64,000 bases of DNA from Fundidesulfovibrio putealis DSM 16056. GTDB lineage: Bacteria; Desulfobacterota; Desulfovibrionia; Desulfovibrionales; Desulfovibrionaceae. This document shows positions 35,509 to 45,142 of this stretch, piece after piece. Each line of letters begins with the position of its first letter. Within the stretch, counting starts at the first letter, position 1. The stretch covers positions 461,958 to 525,957 of the forward strand of contig NZ_KE386885.1 of the NCBI RefSeq assembly GCF_000429325.1, given 5' to 3'. Position numbers and translations under genes: made by a program. Under the pieces are notes generated by a model. The model did not search any database. It was not told the DNA's origin and saw only the letters and a program-made list of their open reading frames with translations.

Positions 35509-37277
35509 TGGCGCGTCCCCAGGTCGAACAGGCAGAAGGCATTGTCGCGGCCATTCTGGCTCCCAAGGTGGGCTGAGTAGTCGTGGTTACCGATGGCGTA
35601 GAGCCGCATCGGACGCAAGTACATATCCTTTGGCCAGGCCAGTTCCTGACACAGGCGGGGCACGCCGTGCCGGGTCATGAGGAAACGGGTGACAAAGGCC
35701 ACTTGCTCCGTAAGCTCCGCCATTACCTTCGGATCTTCCGAAGCCATGACTGCGGGCTGACCTTCGCGTGAAGTCAAACGCAGATAGACCACTGGGGAAA
35801 AGAGGATATAGCGGATGTGGTTTTCCGCAAGGAAGGCGGTGAAGGTTTCTTCATTTTGAGGAATGCCGGTTGTCACGAAATCGGAGGGTGAAAAATAGTA
35901 GTCCACAGCCATAGGATGCTTGCCGGCATCTGGAACGACCAGAACCTTGTGGTTGGTGTCCGTGACGATACCCTGTTTCCGGAACGTGTCGCGAAGGGCT
36001 TTGTAGAAAGGCGGTCGGTCATAGAGGTATTGCGGAAAAAGGGACCAGAAGGATGTCAGGGCCACGGTGCATGTCAAACCCACAAGCAAGGTCCGCCCGC
36101 CACGGGGAAGGCCCTGGCACGCTGCCTGGAGGAGCGCAGCCCCGCCGAGAATGGCGAAGGGGGCCAAGGGCAGGAAAAAACGGTCGCCCATGAACCATTG
36201 CTCGAAGCCATTGATACGGGCGATCAGGCCCAGATAGATGCATATACAGATCAGGGCTAGGGAAAACAAAGGTAATGGAGTAGGAAACAGCATTTTCCCG
36301 GCCGCGCTCCAGCTCAGCCCTTCCCGGTGAAGCCGCAGGCCAGTCCAGGCTGCCAGGAGAGCCAGGGCCAAAAAGGTCCAGAACAGAGCTGGCGTCAGTA
36401 CATGAGCGTAGACCATATCCACGCTGTAATGCCGCAGCTTCTCCAGGGAAAAGGTGAATCCGGCTTTCATGTAGGCAGGGTCATCACCGTGTCCGAAGAT
36501 GCTGTGCCAAAACGATTGCACCTTGTACCAGAAGGCGGATTCTTTCTTGACCAGGAGTGCGAAGCCGCAAAATGGTGCTGTGCAGGCCAGGACGTACAGG
36601 AGGAGGTCTTCTATGAGCCAGGCCGGGCTTTTCAGGCAGGTTGCGTGGTAGAGAACCAGGATCAATGGCAGGGCCAGGGTCCAGAGGAGGACGGTGGGGT
36701 GGATGAGACCGCCATAGCCGGCAAGTAACCCTGCCCCAACGACGGCTGCGTAGCGCTCCGTGATACGGGAAACCGGAAGGCTCGTGCGGACAAGGAGTAG
36801 AGCGCAGGCGGAGAGGACAAAGGTGATACTTGCCGGATGCGCCAGGCCGTTGCGGGCCTCGATGACCGCCGTAGGCAGGCAGGCATAGAGGAGCATGGCC
36901 ACGCAGGCGGAGATGAATCCGATGCCAACCAGCCGGGCCAAGACGAGTACGAGAACCGCATTGAGGACGTCCAGTGAGGCATTCAGAAAGGGAAGAGTGA
37001 GGTCGGAAAACCCGAACACCCCACCTGCGGCGGCTCCGAGCAAAACGAACCCGGCTTTGGCATAAGCGGCCTCGGGCTGGACCGCGACAGTGGCCCATTC
37101 CCAGGACAATCTGAGGTAGGTCCATACGTCGAACCCTTCGAGGACGCTCTGGGCAAGCCTGTACCAACGCAGGCTCACTGCGAGGCAGAGCACGGCGAGG
37201 ACAGCGACTGGCCGAAGCACTTGGTTCAGTCTGCGCGAGCGTTTGTGGGCCACTGCGGCAACTTCGGGCATGGGCAC
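35505..37277 (-). CDS. GT39-like polytopic membrane glycosyltransferase
   Basis: 590 residues with 11-13 spans, then a 150-residue extracytoplasmic tail. A basic N-terminus (HKRSRRLNQ) precedes the first span, and the first outer loop SVLEGFDVWTYLRLSWEW carries acids as in GT-C enzymes. RNGLAHPASITFVLSACALLLV resembles the PMT-type span that follows. It would move a sugar from a polyprenyl-phosphate donor to an envelope acceptor. GTG start; its stop overlaps the GspG-like gene by 4 nt, and a 65-codon gene ends directly upstream of its start. Confidence 0.74.
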   Translation of the reverse strand: MPMPEVAAVAHKRSRRLNQVLRPVAVLAVLCLAVSLRWYRLAQSVLEGFDVWTYLRLSWEWATVAVQPEAAYAKAGFVLLGAAAGGVFGFSDLTLPFLNASLDVLNAVLVLVLARLVGIGFISACVAMLLYACLPTAVIEARNGLAHPASITFVLSACALLLVRTSLPVSRITERYAAVVGAGLLAGYGGLIHPTVLLWTLALPLILVLYHATCLKSPAWLIEDLLLYVLACTAPFCGFALLVKKESAFWYKVQSFWHSIFGHGDDPAYMKAGFTFSLEKLRHYSVDMVYAHVLTPALFWTFLALALLAAWTGLRLHREGLSWSAAGKMLFPTPLPLFSLALICICIYLGLIARINGFEQWFMGDRFFLPLAPFAILGGAALLQAACQGLPRGGRTLLVGLTCTVALTSFWSLFPQYLYDRPPFYKALRDTFRKQGIVTDTNHKVLVVPDAGKHPMAVDYYFSPSDFVTTGIPQNEETFTAFLAENHIRYILFSPVVYLRLTSREGQPAVMASEDPKVMAELTEQVAFVTRFLMTRHGVPRLCQELAWPKDMYLRPMRLYAIGNHDYSAHLGSQNGRDNAFCLFDLGTRQ

Positions 37278-37475
37278 TTACGGGAGTTGCCTGCGACCGG
37301 AAAGTTCCGCCATCTCGAAGAACTTCGATGTCGGGGAGTAGCGGCTTGCGGCCGGACGGGCGGTCACGTACCGCCAGATCAGGGCCTTTCGCAATAGGCT
37401 GGTGCACAGTTCGACCCGGCCAAAGGTAATGTTGAAAAGCCGCAGGGCGATGAGCTTAGGGGTGCTCATGCGCAT
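37278..37475 (-). CDS. Small basic protein of unknown function
   Basis: 65 residues. The ATG is preceded by a strong GGAGGT site at proper spacing. It overlaps the 3' end of the upstream toroid-like gene by 20 nt, and its stop directly precedes the GTG of the GT39-like gene. These couplings support a real gene. The sequence is basic (RLFNITFGRVELCTSLLRKAL) with no clear membrane span. I do not recognise a family. Confidence 0.55.
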   Translation of the reverse strand: MRMSTPKLIALRLFNITFGRVELCTSLLRKALIWRYVTARPAASRYSPTSKFFEMAELSGRRQLP

Positions 37476-38412
37476 GGCGCACCTCCATGGCGGTCAGGAA
37501 ATAGTCCACGGCAAAAGCCGTGGTGTAGCGGTCGTCAACCCAGCACGGGTTGATGAGGCTTCCAGCCTCGAGGCCGACGGCTAGGCGCGAGATGGCCGGG
37601 CTCCCCAAGGCCGCCAGGGCTCGGGGATAGACATACTGGGTCCGGCGGCTGTTGCCGCGCCAGTCGACCTCTCCGGCATTCCCAATGCGCGGCTCCACGG
37701 CGGAAAGTCCCCGACCGATGGCGTCCGGAAGCCAGGGAAGTTCCGTAGTGAGGCGGGAGACAGCGGTCAGGGTGCTCAAGGTAATGGTCTGGTAGCCGAC
37801 GTCCAGGCCTCCGTACTCGACAAAGGCTCCGTCGTCGCGAAGAAGGGCCCGCACCTCCGCACCTCGTTCCCGCACCAGAGCGGCCATACCGGCGTCGGCG
37901 GTCAGAGCGGCATAGCCAGAAAGGGCGTGTAGGGAGGCGGCCATCTGGTTGGCAACGTCGGAATTGGCATTGTTGCCAAGCCACCGAAAGGTCGGCTCGG
38001 CCAAGCGCAGTTCCTCCTCGAATCCGACCGGTCCGCCTAAGAGGCGGACCGAATCCACAAAGGCTGCGGCAGAGAAGGACGTGGCACAAAAGGACCGCTC
38101 GTTGGGATAGACCTCCACGGTTGATCCGTCGGCATTTCGGGCGGACAGCCAGAACCGCCACACTCCCCGTATCCAGTCGAGGAGAATGTCTTTGCCCAAA
38201 AAAGGGTTGTCCTGGCCGGGGTACTGCCATGCCAAAGTCAGGAGAAGCCCCGCCTCCTGGGCTCGGCTGTTGGCGAGATCAATGAGCCGGTAGTGCCAGT
38301 AGGCCCGGTCGCAGCACCCAAAGGTCGGTGATTCCGGGTCACGGTCAATAAAGCCGAGTACTCTGGGCACAGTGGCGAGTGCTGGACCTGAAAACAGGGA
38401 CTCAACATTCAC
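37456..38412 (-). CDS. Soluble all-helical, (alpha/alpha)-toroid-like protein
   Basis: 318 residues with no signal peptide. Trp- and aromatic-rich helices (CDRAYWHYRLIDLANSRAQE, WIRGVWRFWLSARN, GNNANSDVANQMAASLHAL, ALLRDDGAFVEYGGLDVGYQ) resemble the toroid part of heparinase II/III and other polysaccharide lyases or hydrolases. I see no definite catalytic triad. It may bind or trim a glycan precursor, but it seems cytoplasmic. The GTG start at 38412 follows GGGAGAT and lies inside the end of the upstream GT2 gene (11-nt overlap). Confidence 0.65.
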   Translation of the reverse strand: MNVESLFSGPALATVPRVLGFIDRDPESPTFGCCDRAYWHYRLIDLANSRAQEAGLLLTLAWQYPGQDNPFLGKDILLDWIRGVWRFWLSARNADGSTVEVYPNERSFCATSFSAAAFVDSVRLLGGPVGFEEELRLAEPTFRWLGNNANSDVANQMAASLHALSGYAALTADAGMAALVRERGAEVRALLRDDGAFVEYGGLDVGYQTITLSTLTAVSRLTTELPWLPDAIGRGLSAVEPRIGNAGEVDWRGNSRRTQYVYPRALAALGSPAISRLAVGLEAGSLINPCWVDDRYTTAFAVDYFLTAMEVRHAHEHP

Positions 38413-39355
38413 TGGAATCTCCCGGGGCAGTGGTGGCCGGGCCTGCCGTGCTCGTGGAGCCTGGAGACAGGGAGCCCGAGGGAGTCGGTTGGTTGAGCAT
38501 GCTCAGGCGGATCTGGGAGATCTGTTCGGCCAGCAGGCCGTTGACGAAACAAAAAAGGCTGCCGAGAAGCAGGATGACAGCCATGCTGTGGATGCCTTGG
38601 GTGGCAAACAACTGGTATATTCCAAGCCCGGCACCCAGAACGAACAAGGTCAGGGAAATCGGAAAAAAGATTTTGAACGGGCGGAAGAGCATGAAAAGGC
38701 GGAAGATGATTCTGAGAAATTTCAGCCCGTCATGGAACGGGCGGATGTTGCTTGTGCCCTGTTCGCGCCGGACGATGGTGTCGAGCGGCAGAAACTTGAC
38801 GAAATGACCTGTGTTGATCAGGGCCAGGGTTATGGTGGATGGGTAAGAATAACGCAGTGGATAGAGGGGGGAAAAGAGGAAAAACAAGTCCCGCCGCACG
38901 GCTCGGAAGCCCGAAGTCAGATCCATGATGGGCTTGCCACCGATGATCTCCGCCACCTTGCGCAGCATGATGTTGCCGAAGTCGCGTACGGGATCGGTGC
39001 GGCACTCGCGTGTGCGGGAGGCGATGACCATGTCGTAGTCCGGCATTTCATTGAGCAGCTTCGGAATGTCCTCAGGCTGGTGCTGGCCGTCGCTGTCCAT
39101 GAAGATCAAGTAGGGACGGCTGGCGGCGATGGCGCCGCTTTTAACCGCCGCGCCGTTGCCGATGTTGTAACGGTGCTCGGTCACGATAGCCCCTGCCTCG
39201 CGAGCGAGAGCAGCGGTGGCGTCGGTGGACCCGTCCGAACAAACAACTATTTCGAATTCTGGAGACACGGCCCGAATGCGTTCGATGATCGGGCCGATGC
39301 ACTCTTCTTCGTTGAATGCCGGGATGACGACGGACACTTGGTTGAAAGGCACCAT
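38402..39355 (-). CDS. GT2 polyprenyl-phosphate glycosyltransferase
   Basis: 317 residues from the ATG at 39355, which has an AAGGGA site upstream; the in-frame ATG at 39385 would overlap the previous gene. VSVVIPAFNEEECIG, VCSDGSTDATAA and FMDSDGQHQPED (DxD) are GT2 blocks of the DPM1/GtrB kind, and MDLTSGFRAVRRDL is the later acceptor block. Two C-terminal spans (IFFPISLTLFVLGAGLGIYQL and MAVILLLGSLFCFVNGLLAEQ, in parts) anchor it. It should make a polyprenyl-phosphate sugar for the neighbouring GT-C-like enzymes. Confidence 0.88.
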   Translation of the reverse strand: MVPFNQVSVVIPAFNEEECIGPIIERIRAVSPEFEIVVCSDGSTDATAALAREAGAIVTEHRYNIGNGAAVKSGAIAASRPYLIFMDSDGQHQPEDIPKLLNEMPDYDMVIASRTRECRTDPVRDFGNIMLRKVAEIIGGKPIMDLTSGFRAVRRDLFFLFSPLYPLRYSYPSTITLALINTGHFVKFLPLDTIVRREQGTSNIRPFHDGLKFLRIIFRLFMLFRPFKIFFPISLTLFVLGAGLGIYQLFATQGIHSMAVILLLGSLFCFVNGLLAEQISQIRLSMLNQPTPSGSLSPGSTSTAGPATTAPGDSSEC

Positions 39356-39356
39356 A

Positions 39357-40811
39357 TTAATCTTTCCCTTGAATGATAAATTCAAAAAGCCTCGTAGAGG
39401 CCAAAGCCACGCGTTTTACGTCGTGGCTGGTCCGCAGACTCTCACGGAAGCATTGAACCCAATATTTGGGACGCATATAGAACCTTCGGTAAGCCTGGCG
39501 GACGAGTTTGGGCAGCTGTTTCTTATCCACGTGGCAGTAGTATTCGTTGAAGAGACCCTCAACGTGGAGTTTGGACAGGTCTGTATGGCTGCCGTCCGTT
39601 ATCTCGGGAGCTACCTTGAGCACTTCTTCGAAGAGTGGTGTACCGGGATAGGGCGTGCAGATGCCAAAGGTCGCAGTCGTGGGGTTTAATGCCAGGACAT
39701 AGTTGATGGTCATCTCTACGGTTTCAAGCGTATCGCCGGGGTTGCCAATCATTGTGTGGGCATGGGTAGCGACACCGTGCTTGCGGGTAGCCGCGAAGAC
39801 CCGCAGGCCTTCTTCCAGGCGGTAACCCTTCTTGATGCCGTCAAGGATATCCTGAGAGCCGGACTCCACGCCGAATTTGAGGGTGTGGCATCCAGCCCGG
39901 CGGGCAAGAGCGATGGTTTCTTCATCGATCATGTTCACCCGGGCGTTAGCGATCCAGGTGAGGTCGAGTTTTTCGTCCAGGATGGCACGGCACATGGCAT
40001 GGTCGCGCTTGCGGTCCACAAAAAAGGTGTCGTCCCGGAAATAAATTTCCTTGATGCCCTTGGACACGAAGTAGCGCAACTGCTCCATGACGTGGTCCAG
40101 GGATTGGCGGCGGAAGATGTTGCCATCAAAGGTGGGGGCGGTACAGAATACACATTTCCCAGGACAGCCTTTGCTCGTGGTCGTGGTCATGTAGGGCATA
40201 CGGCGTACGAGCGGGTTGAAATAGTGGATGCCTGCCGGCAGGAGGTCAACGTCCGGGTGGGGCAGCCAGTCCAGGTTTTTGAGAAAAGGACGGGGTTCAT
40301 GAATGCGCGGTTCCCCTGCCGTGTCCCTGGAGCCGAGCCCGGAGATGGCGTCTGTGCTCCTACCGGAGTCCAGGGCCTGGACCAGTTCGAGAACGGTCTC
40401 CTCGGGCTCGTGCAGGATGACGTAGTCGATGCCAGGGTGGGCCAGGCAGAAGCGGGGCATGAAGGTCGGGTGCGAGCCGAACACTGCCGTGCGCAAACCG
40501 GGGCGGGCCTGCTTGAGGTTCAGGAGATATTCGGCGTCCTCCGTGAAGCTCATGGTGGAGGTGGACATTACCACCAGGCCGTATGCGGCCAAGCGTCCAA
40601 TAACTCCTTCTGGTCCGAGTTGCAGGGCCTGGGCATCGAGGAAATCGGCTTCAAGGCCCTCACGATGCAACAGCGAAGTGAGGACGAGGAGATTGAAGGG
40701 TGGCACCGTGCCGCCCCCGATGCGGTTTCCCTTGCACCAGCAGCCATAAAGCACATCCCTGACTACGTTTCCGGCTTGGCTGGTCATGGGATTGAGCAGT
40801 AACGTCTTCAT
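39357..40811 (-). CDS. B12-binding-domain radical SAM protein
   Basis: 484 residues from the ATG at 40811 (AAGGACA site upstream). The N-terminal Rossmann region (SLLHREGLEADFLDAQAL, AVFGSHPTFMP) fits a cobalamin-binding domain. SKGCPGKCVFCTAP contains the CxxxCxxC cluster motif, and ARRAGCHTLKFGVESGSQ and MIGNPGDTLE are later radical SAM blocks. Class B enzymes methylate or rearrange unactivated carbons and appear in glycan and lipid pathways. It lies between the GT2 gene (1 nt) and asnB (about 80 nt). The substrate is not inferable. Confidence 0.88.
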   Translation of the reverse strand: MKTLLLNPMTSQAGNVVRDVLYGCWCKGNRIGGGTVPPFNLLVLTSLLHREGLEADFLDAQALQLGPEGVIGRLAAYGLVVMSTSTMSFTEDAEYLLNLKQARPGLRTAVFGSHPTFMPRFCLAHPGIDYVILHEPEETVLELVQALDSGRSTDAISGLGSRDTAGEPRIHEPRPFLKNLDWLPHPDVDLLPAGIHYFNPLVRRMPYMTTTTSKGCPGKCVFCTAPTFDGNIFRRQSLDHVMEQLRYFVSKGIKEIYFRDDTFFVDRKRDHAMCRAILDEKLDLTWIANARVNMIDEETIALARRAGCHTLKFGVESGSQDILDGIKKGYRLEEGLRVFAATRKHGVATHAHTMIGNPGDTLETVEMTINYVLALNPTTATFGICTPYPGTPLFEEVLKVAPEITDGSHTDLSKLHVEGLFNEYYCHVDKKQLPKLVRQAYRRFYMRPKYWVQCFRESLRTSHDVKRVALASTRLFEFIIQGKD

Positions 40812-40890
40812 AAACAAAATGTCCTTTTATTCGAATCAAGGGGAGGGACGCCCGGACCCCTTCCGGTTGTTCACCTCCCCGGGCGCGCCG

Positions 40891-42792
40891 CTAGTCCCAG
40901 CGGATGCCGAAGCGTTCCTGCCACATCTGGAATCCTAAAAGCGTGAATAACTGTTTAAAGCCCAACAGGGGAGAGGTCTCGGCCCGAGAAACGATCCTGG
41001 CCACGGCCCCTGGGTCGAGGATGGCCGGGTCAATGGACTCCGGTGACAGATACCGGTTCACCAGTGCTCCCAGCGCTTTCCCATACGCGCCCTGCAAGGG
41101 AAAGTAAAAAGCCTTCTTACGTCCCTGGGGGCGCCCGGGAATGTTGATGTTTGCGTTGAAATACCGGCGCAAGGGATGCTTTCCTTGCCCTGTGCGGAGC
41201 TTCAGGGATCGAGGCAGGCTTACGATAAAGTTTGCGAACCGGTCGTCCAGGAAAGGAACCCGTCCTTCGATGCCGACAGCCATGGTCATCTTGTCGAGTT
41301 TCATGAGGATGTTATCCGGCAGCCAGTACCGGAGGTCGTGCCGGTAGGCGGCTTCCAGGGGATCGGGCGCGGTGTCGATGGTGCGGCGCAGGGGGTCGAA
41401 GAAATCGCTGCGGGCCGTCGCCTCGCCGTCGGCCAGGCGCGGTCCGAGCAAGGCCAGCCGCTCGTCTTCCTCGAAAACCGAGGCGAAAAGGAGGTAGGCC
41501 CGGCCGGGAGAGCCGACCTCTGCCAGGAGTCTGGCCAGTCGAGCTCGACCCAGGGTGCCCATGGAGTCGGGGTAGTGGAAGGCCCGGTCGAGTGCCCCGA
41601 TCGGTACCAGGGGAATGAGCCGCGACAACAGGGACAAGACGGGAGACACCATCCGGACCAGGGGAGAGGTCAGGCCGGCCAGGGTCTCATGATGGATGTA
41701 GCCGAGCATGGTCTCGTCTGCCCCGTCGCCGGACAGGACCACCTTCACGTGCTTGGCGGCCTCCAGGCAGAGCAGGTACAGGGGCAGAAGGATGGAATCC
41801 CCGAAGGGAGCGTCCAAATGGTAGAGCAGTTCAGGAAACAATCCGAAGCTCTCCGGCGGCACAAGGACCGTGTGCTGTCCACAGCCGAAGTGGCGGGCGG
41901 TTCGTACCGCCTCGGTGGCCTCCGACTGTTCACCCCGGAAGTCCACGGTAAAGGTCTCAAGCGGCGAGTGGCCCAGTCCGGCCATGATTGCGGTGATGGT
42001 GGTGGAATCGACACCGCCAGAAAGAAAAGCGCCGAGGGGCACGTCGCTTATGAGGTGGCTGTCCACTGCCCGGCGTAACAGATCATCAAAGTGTTCCTGG
42101 GCCTGCTTCTCGTTCAGATGGGTCTGGTCGGTGTTTGGTAGGCGCCAATACGTCTCCAGCCGGGGCTGGTGTTCACCACGCTGCGTGAAGAATGTACCAG
42201 GCGGCAGACTCATGACGTCGGCAAAAGCGGTTTGAGGACCAGGGATGTAGCGGAGGGTCAAATACAGGGCTGCAGCGGTGGGATTGCCAACTGGGCGGCA
42301 GGCTCCGGCAGCCAGCAAGGCCTTGATCTCGGAGGCGAAGGCAAAGGTTCCGTTGTTCCAGGTATAGTAGAAGGGCTTTATGCCGAAGCGATCTCTGGCG
42401 CCGAACAGCAGGTCGGTGCGGGAGTCATGGATGACGAATGCGAACATGCCTTCGAGGTGGGACAGCATGCCCGTGCCGAAGGCCATGTACATGGCCAAAA
42501 GCACCTCCGTATCGGAGGACGTTCTGAATTGGTGTCCCTGGCAGACAAGTTCGGCGCGCAAGGTCTTGAAGTTGTATATTTCGCCATTGAACACCAGGGT
42601 GACGGTGCCGTCCGGGCTTCGCATCGGCTGGCTGCCGCCGGCCACGTCGATGATGGCGAGCCGGGTATGGCCGAGGCTTATATCTCCGTCACGGAAGATC
42701 CCGTTGCCGTCGGGGCCTCTGTGGGAGATGGCGCCAAGCATTGTTTCCAGGGAGATGGCGCTTCGGGAGCGGAAACCGCAGATACCGCACAT
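40891..42792 (-). CDS. asnB: Asparagine synthase (glutamine-hydrolysing)
   Basis: 633 residues. MCGICGF supplies the N-terminal Cys2 nucleophile of the Ntn glutaminase, followed by ISHRGPDGNG and LVFNGEIYNF. The synthetase domain has FLSGGVDSTTITAI (PP-loop) and VVLSGDGADE. In polysaccharide loci AsnB-like enzymes often amidate uronic acids or make other glycan amides, and this may apply here. Ordinary asparagine synthesis cannot be excluded. It lies upstream of the radical SAM gene; 286 nt without a gene separate it from the 43.1 kb gene. Confidence 0.92.
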   Translation of the reverse strand: MCGICGFRSRSAISLETMLGAISHRGPDGNGIFRDGDISLGHTRLAIIDVAGGSQPMRSPDGTVTLVFNGEIYNFKTLRAELVCQGHQFRTSSDTEVLLAMYMAFGTGMLSHLEGMFAFVIHDSRTDLLFGARDRFGIKPFYYTWNNGTFAFASEIKALLAAGACRPVGNPTAAALYLTLRYIPGPQTAFADVMSLPPGTFFTQRGEHQPRLETYWRLPNTDQTHLNEKQAQEHFDDLLRRAVDSHLISDVPLGAFLSGGVDSTTITAIMAGLGHSPLETFTVDFRGEQSEATEAVRTARHFGCGQHTVLVPPESFGLFPELLYHLDAPFGDSILLPLYLLCLEAAKHVKVVLSGDGADETMLGYIHHETLAGLTSPLVRMVSPVLSLLSRLIPLVPIGALDRAFHYPDSMGTLGRARLARLLAEVGSPGRAYLLFASVFEEDERLALLGPRLADGEATARSDFFDPLRRTIDTAPDPLEAAYRHDLRYWLPDNILMKLDKMTMAVGIEGRVPFLDDRFANFIVSLPRSLKLRTGQGKHPLRRYFNANINIPGRPQGRKKAFYFPLQGAYGKALGALVNRYLSPESIDPAILDPGAVARIVSRAETSPLLGFKQLFTLLGFQMWQERFGIRWD

Positions 42793-43078
42793 AATTTGCC
42801 TTGTCTTTCGTGGAGCCTGGTTGAGATGAAAATTACGCTTTCCGTTGTTGAGGATCTCCCGGAAGAGAGACCGCAGGCGGAGAGGTGTCCGCTCCGCTAC
42901 AAGGGGAGGTGCTCGCAGGTTCTGTGAATATGCCGTAGCGGGAACCGACGGTCAAAAGGCTCGGCTCGGACGCATTCAGGCGTCGTCAAAACAGGGCCCG
43001 TTCCGCAGCGTTGCCGTTGTTCGCTAAGCCGATCTCTGCATTGTTCTGAAAAAAGTGTAAGCGTATTCCCCTTGTTTT

Positions 43079-45109
43079 TCAATAGGCCGCCCGGTCGCCC
43101 GTTTTTGGGGCATAGACGGAAATGGTATACTTCTGACCATCCTTGGCACTGAAGCACTCGGTGTCGAGGCAGTCGGGTTGAGGCAAACGGCCGATCAGGA
43201 GATAGTCGTTCTCGACGCTCAGCCCATGCTGCTGCAAGACTGCAAGTATATCCGGCGTCAGCGGCTCATTGATGAGAAGAAACGAAGACCGGATTTCCCC
43301 GGATGCTGCCAGGGCCAGCATCCGGGAGTTGAAATCCGGGCCGAGTATGCCAGCCGGATAGTAGGTTGGCGTTCCCGGAGACCGGCCGCCCAGGAGGTAG
43401 ACCGGGCCGCCCAGGCCGTAGAAGCCGAGGATGTTGTCTCCGGGCCTGAATCCTGCTTGGCGTAACATCTCATTGAGGGTGTTGTAAAATTTTGCCTGTT
43501 CGTTTGTGAACAGGAGCCCCTTGCTGCGGTGCAGCCCCGGAACAGGAGTAGTGTAGCGCAGCAGAGGAGGGGTCGCGCATTCGGACGTAGGAACAATCAG
43601 GTTTCGAGACTCGCCGGAAGCCAGTTCCTTGTCCAGGCATAACTGGTAGGACATCCATGTGGTGTATTTATATTGCTGTACGATGAGAAACAGACAAAGA
43701 ACCACGACATGGAAAGTGCGGTCGCCTGTCGCTGGCCGCTTCAGAAGAAAGAGGCCGAACAGGGCCAGGGCCACGAAACTCCAACTGCCCTCTTGAATGT
43801 AGTGCATAAGGGCTTGGGAACTGCCGGCGGCCATGAAAAATGGGATGGCGGCCAGAACAATTGCCACGAAACCCACAGGAGCAGACCAGGCTTGATCGGT
43901 CGTGCGGTTTATGAGCTGGTCAAGCAGGCAGGCCGCGAAGAAGAGAAGCACATACTCGGCCAGAGGGAGGCCATAGTCGCTGAGCACGCCATAGCGCTGG
44001 GGGAAAAACGGCAAGGCGAGGCTTTCGATCAGGCTTGGATCGATAGTCGCGACAGCCAGGACACAGACCACGGTCACCCAAAGCGGCGTAGTCACCACAA
44101 CCGGCAAAAGCAGCCGGGTCGGCCTGACCAGAGTTCCCTGGCAGAGGTGTCGCCACCGACCGGAAATGGCTGTCAGAAGGGCGGTCAAGAAGAGCAAGGG
44201 CCAATAGTGCAGGAAAAACGATCCGAGAAACGAGACAAACTCAATGAATTGATTGGAGAGAACCTGCACGGGACTCAGTTTGGCAGACCCGTAGGCCCCG
44301 CCAAATCGTATCTTCGACGGCTCAATGGCGGCCAGGATGTCTTTGAGCGGAGAAATGAAGATAAGGAGAAAACCCAGGGCCGCCAGGAAGCCGAAGACAA
44401 AAAGGCCTACGCCTGATAGTTTTCGCCCCTTGGGGAGAAAATAAAGGACATAGAGGGCAAAAAAGGCCAACAGTCCACCCACGCATGGTATCTTGATCAG
44501 AAGCTGGAAGCCGCTCAAGATGCCTAAACAAACGGGGAGCGTCTTGAAGGAAGGCCTGTCTCCGCCCATCGCCCAGAGATACAGGCACGCTGCAAGCATG
44601 TAAATCCAAGAAGTTAGGTCATGGTGCCCCAAAGGCCAGAACTGAATGAGGATGGCGTTGCCGAGAAAACAAGACAGAAGGAGTGTTGTGGTCCAGGAAA
44701 GGATCTCCCATCCGTTTGGGTTGGCACCGCCGTCCCCCCGCTGCGAGACGAAGCGCCACAGGGTCAGGGCCAACGGGAGTGTCAGCAGAACGGACAAGGC
44801 GTATCTATACAGCCGGTAGTCGGTGATGCCCGGCTCAATCCACCAGAGGAGCTTGGGGATAAGCGGCACCGCGATGGTCATCAATTCATTGAACGTGCCC
44901 TGCTGGTAGCTGAGCATGTAGTGAGCGGTATCCCAGGTGATGGTGGCTGCCGAGCTTAAATGCAGCAAGACGGCAATATCGAGAAGGCAAAATAAGACCA
45001 CCGCCACATGAACGATGCTGGTACTATTTAAGCGCCAGGAAATCCCTTCATGAATAATATTGCAGGAGTGTCCTGCGGCAGCATCACGGCTTTTTTCATT
45101 AACGGTCAT
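43079..45109 (-). CDS. GT-C-like polytopic membrane protein
   Basis: 676 residues with about 12 spans starting SIVHVAVVLFCLLDIAVLLHL. The first outer loop SSAATITWDTAHYMLSYQQG has an Asp in GT-C position. A soluble extracytoplasmic C-terminal domain of 200 residues follows (GVGDNILGFYGLGGPVYLLGG-like turns, EPLTPDILAVLQQHGLSV). It sits 33 nt after the intact YPR-domain anchor gene and forms a triplet with it and the GT-C/GspG-like fusion. It probably acts on a polyprenyl-phosphate sugar; the specificity is unknown. Confidence 0.72.
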   Translation of the reverse strand: MTVNEKSRDAAAGHSCNIIHEGISWRLNSTSIVHVAVVLFCLLDIAVLLHLSSAATITWDTAHYMLSYQQGTFNELMTIAVPLIPKLLWWIEPGITDYRLYRYALSVLLTLPLALTLWRFVSQRGDGGANPNGWEILSWTTTLLLSCFLGNAILIQFWPLGHHDLTSWIYMLAACLYLWAMGGDRPSFKTLPVCLGILSGFQLLIKIPCVGGLLAFFALYVLYFLPKGRKLSGVGLFVFGFLAALGFLLIFISPLKDILAAIEPSKIRFGGAYGSAKLSPVQVLSNQFIEFVSFLGSFFLHYWPLLFLTALLTAISGRWRHLCQGTLVRPTRLLLPVVVTTPLWVTVVCVLAVATIDPSLIESLALPFFPQRYGVLSDYGLPLAEYVLLFFAACLLDQLINRTTDQAWSAPVGFVAIVLAAIPFFMAAGSSQALMHYIQEGSWSFVALALFGLFLLKRPATGDRTFHVVVLCLFLIVQQYKYTTWMSYQLCLDKELASGESRNLIVPTSECATPPLLRYTTPVPGLHRSKGLLFTNEQAKFYNTLNEMLRQAGFRPGDNILGFYGLGGPVYLLGGRSPGTPTYYPAGILGPDFNSRMLALAASGEIRSSFLLINEPLTPDILAVLQQHGLSVENDYLLIGRLPQPDCLDTECFSAKDGQKYTISVYAPKTGDRAAY

Positions 45110-45142
45110 GGTTTCTGTTCGTTGTTGTATAAATTCGAAATG

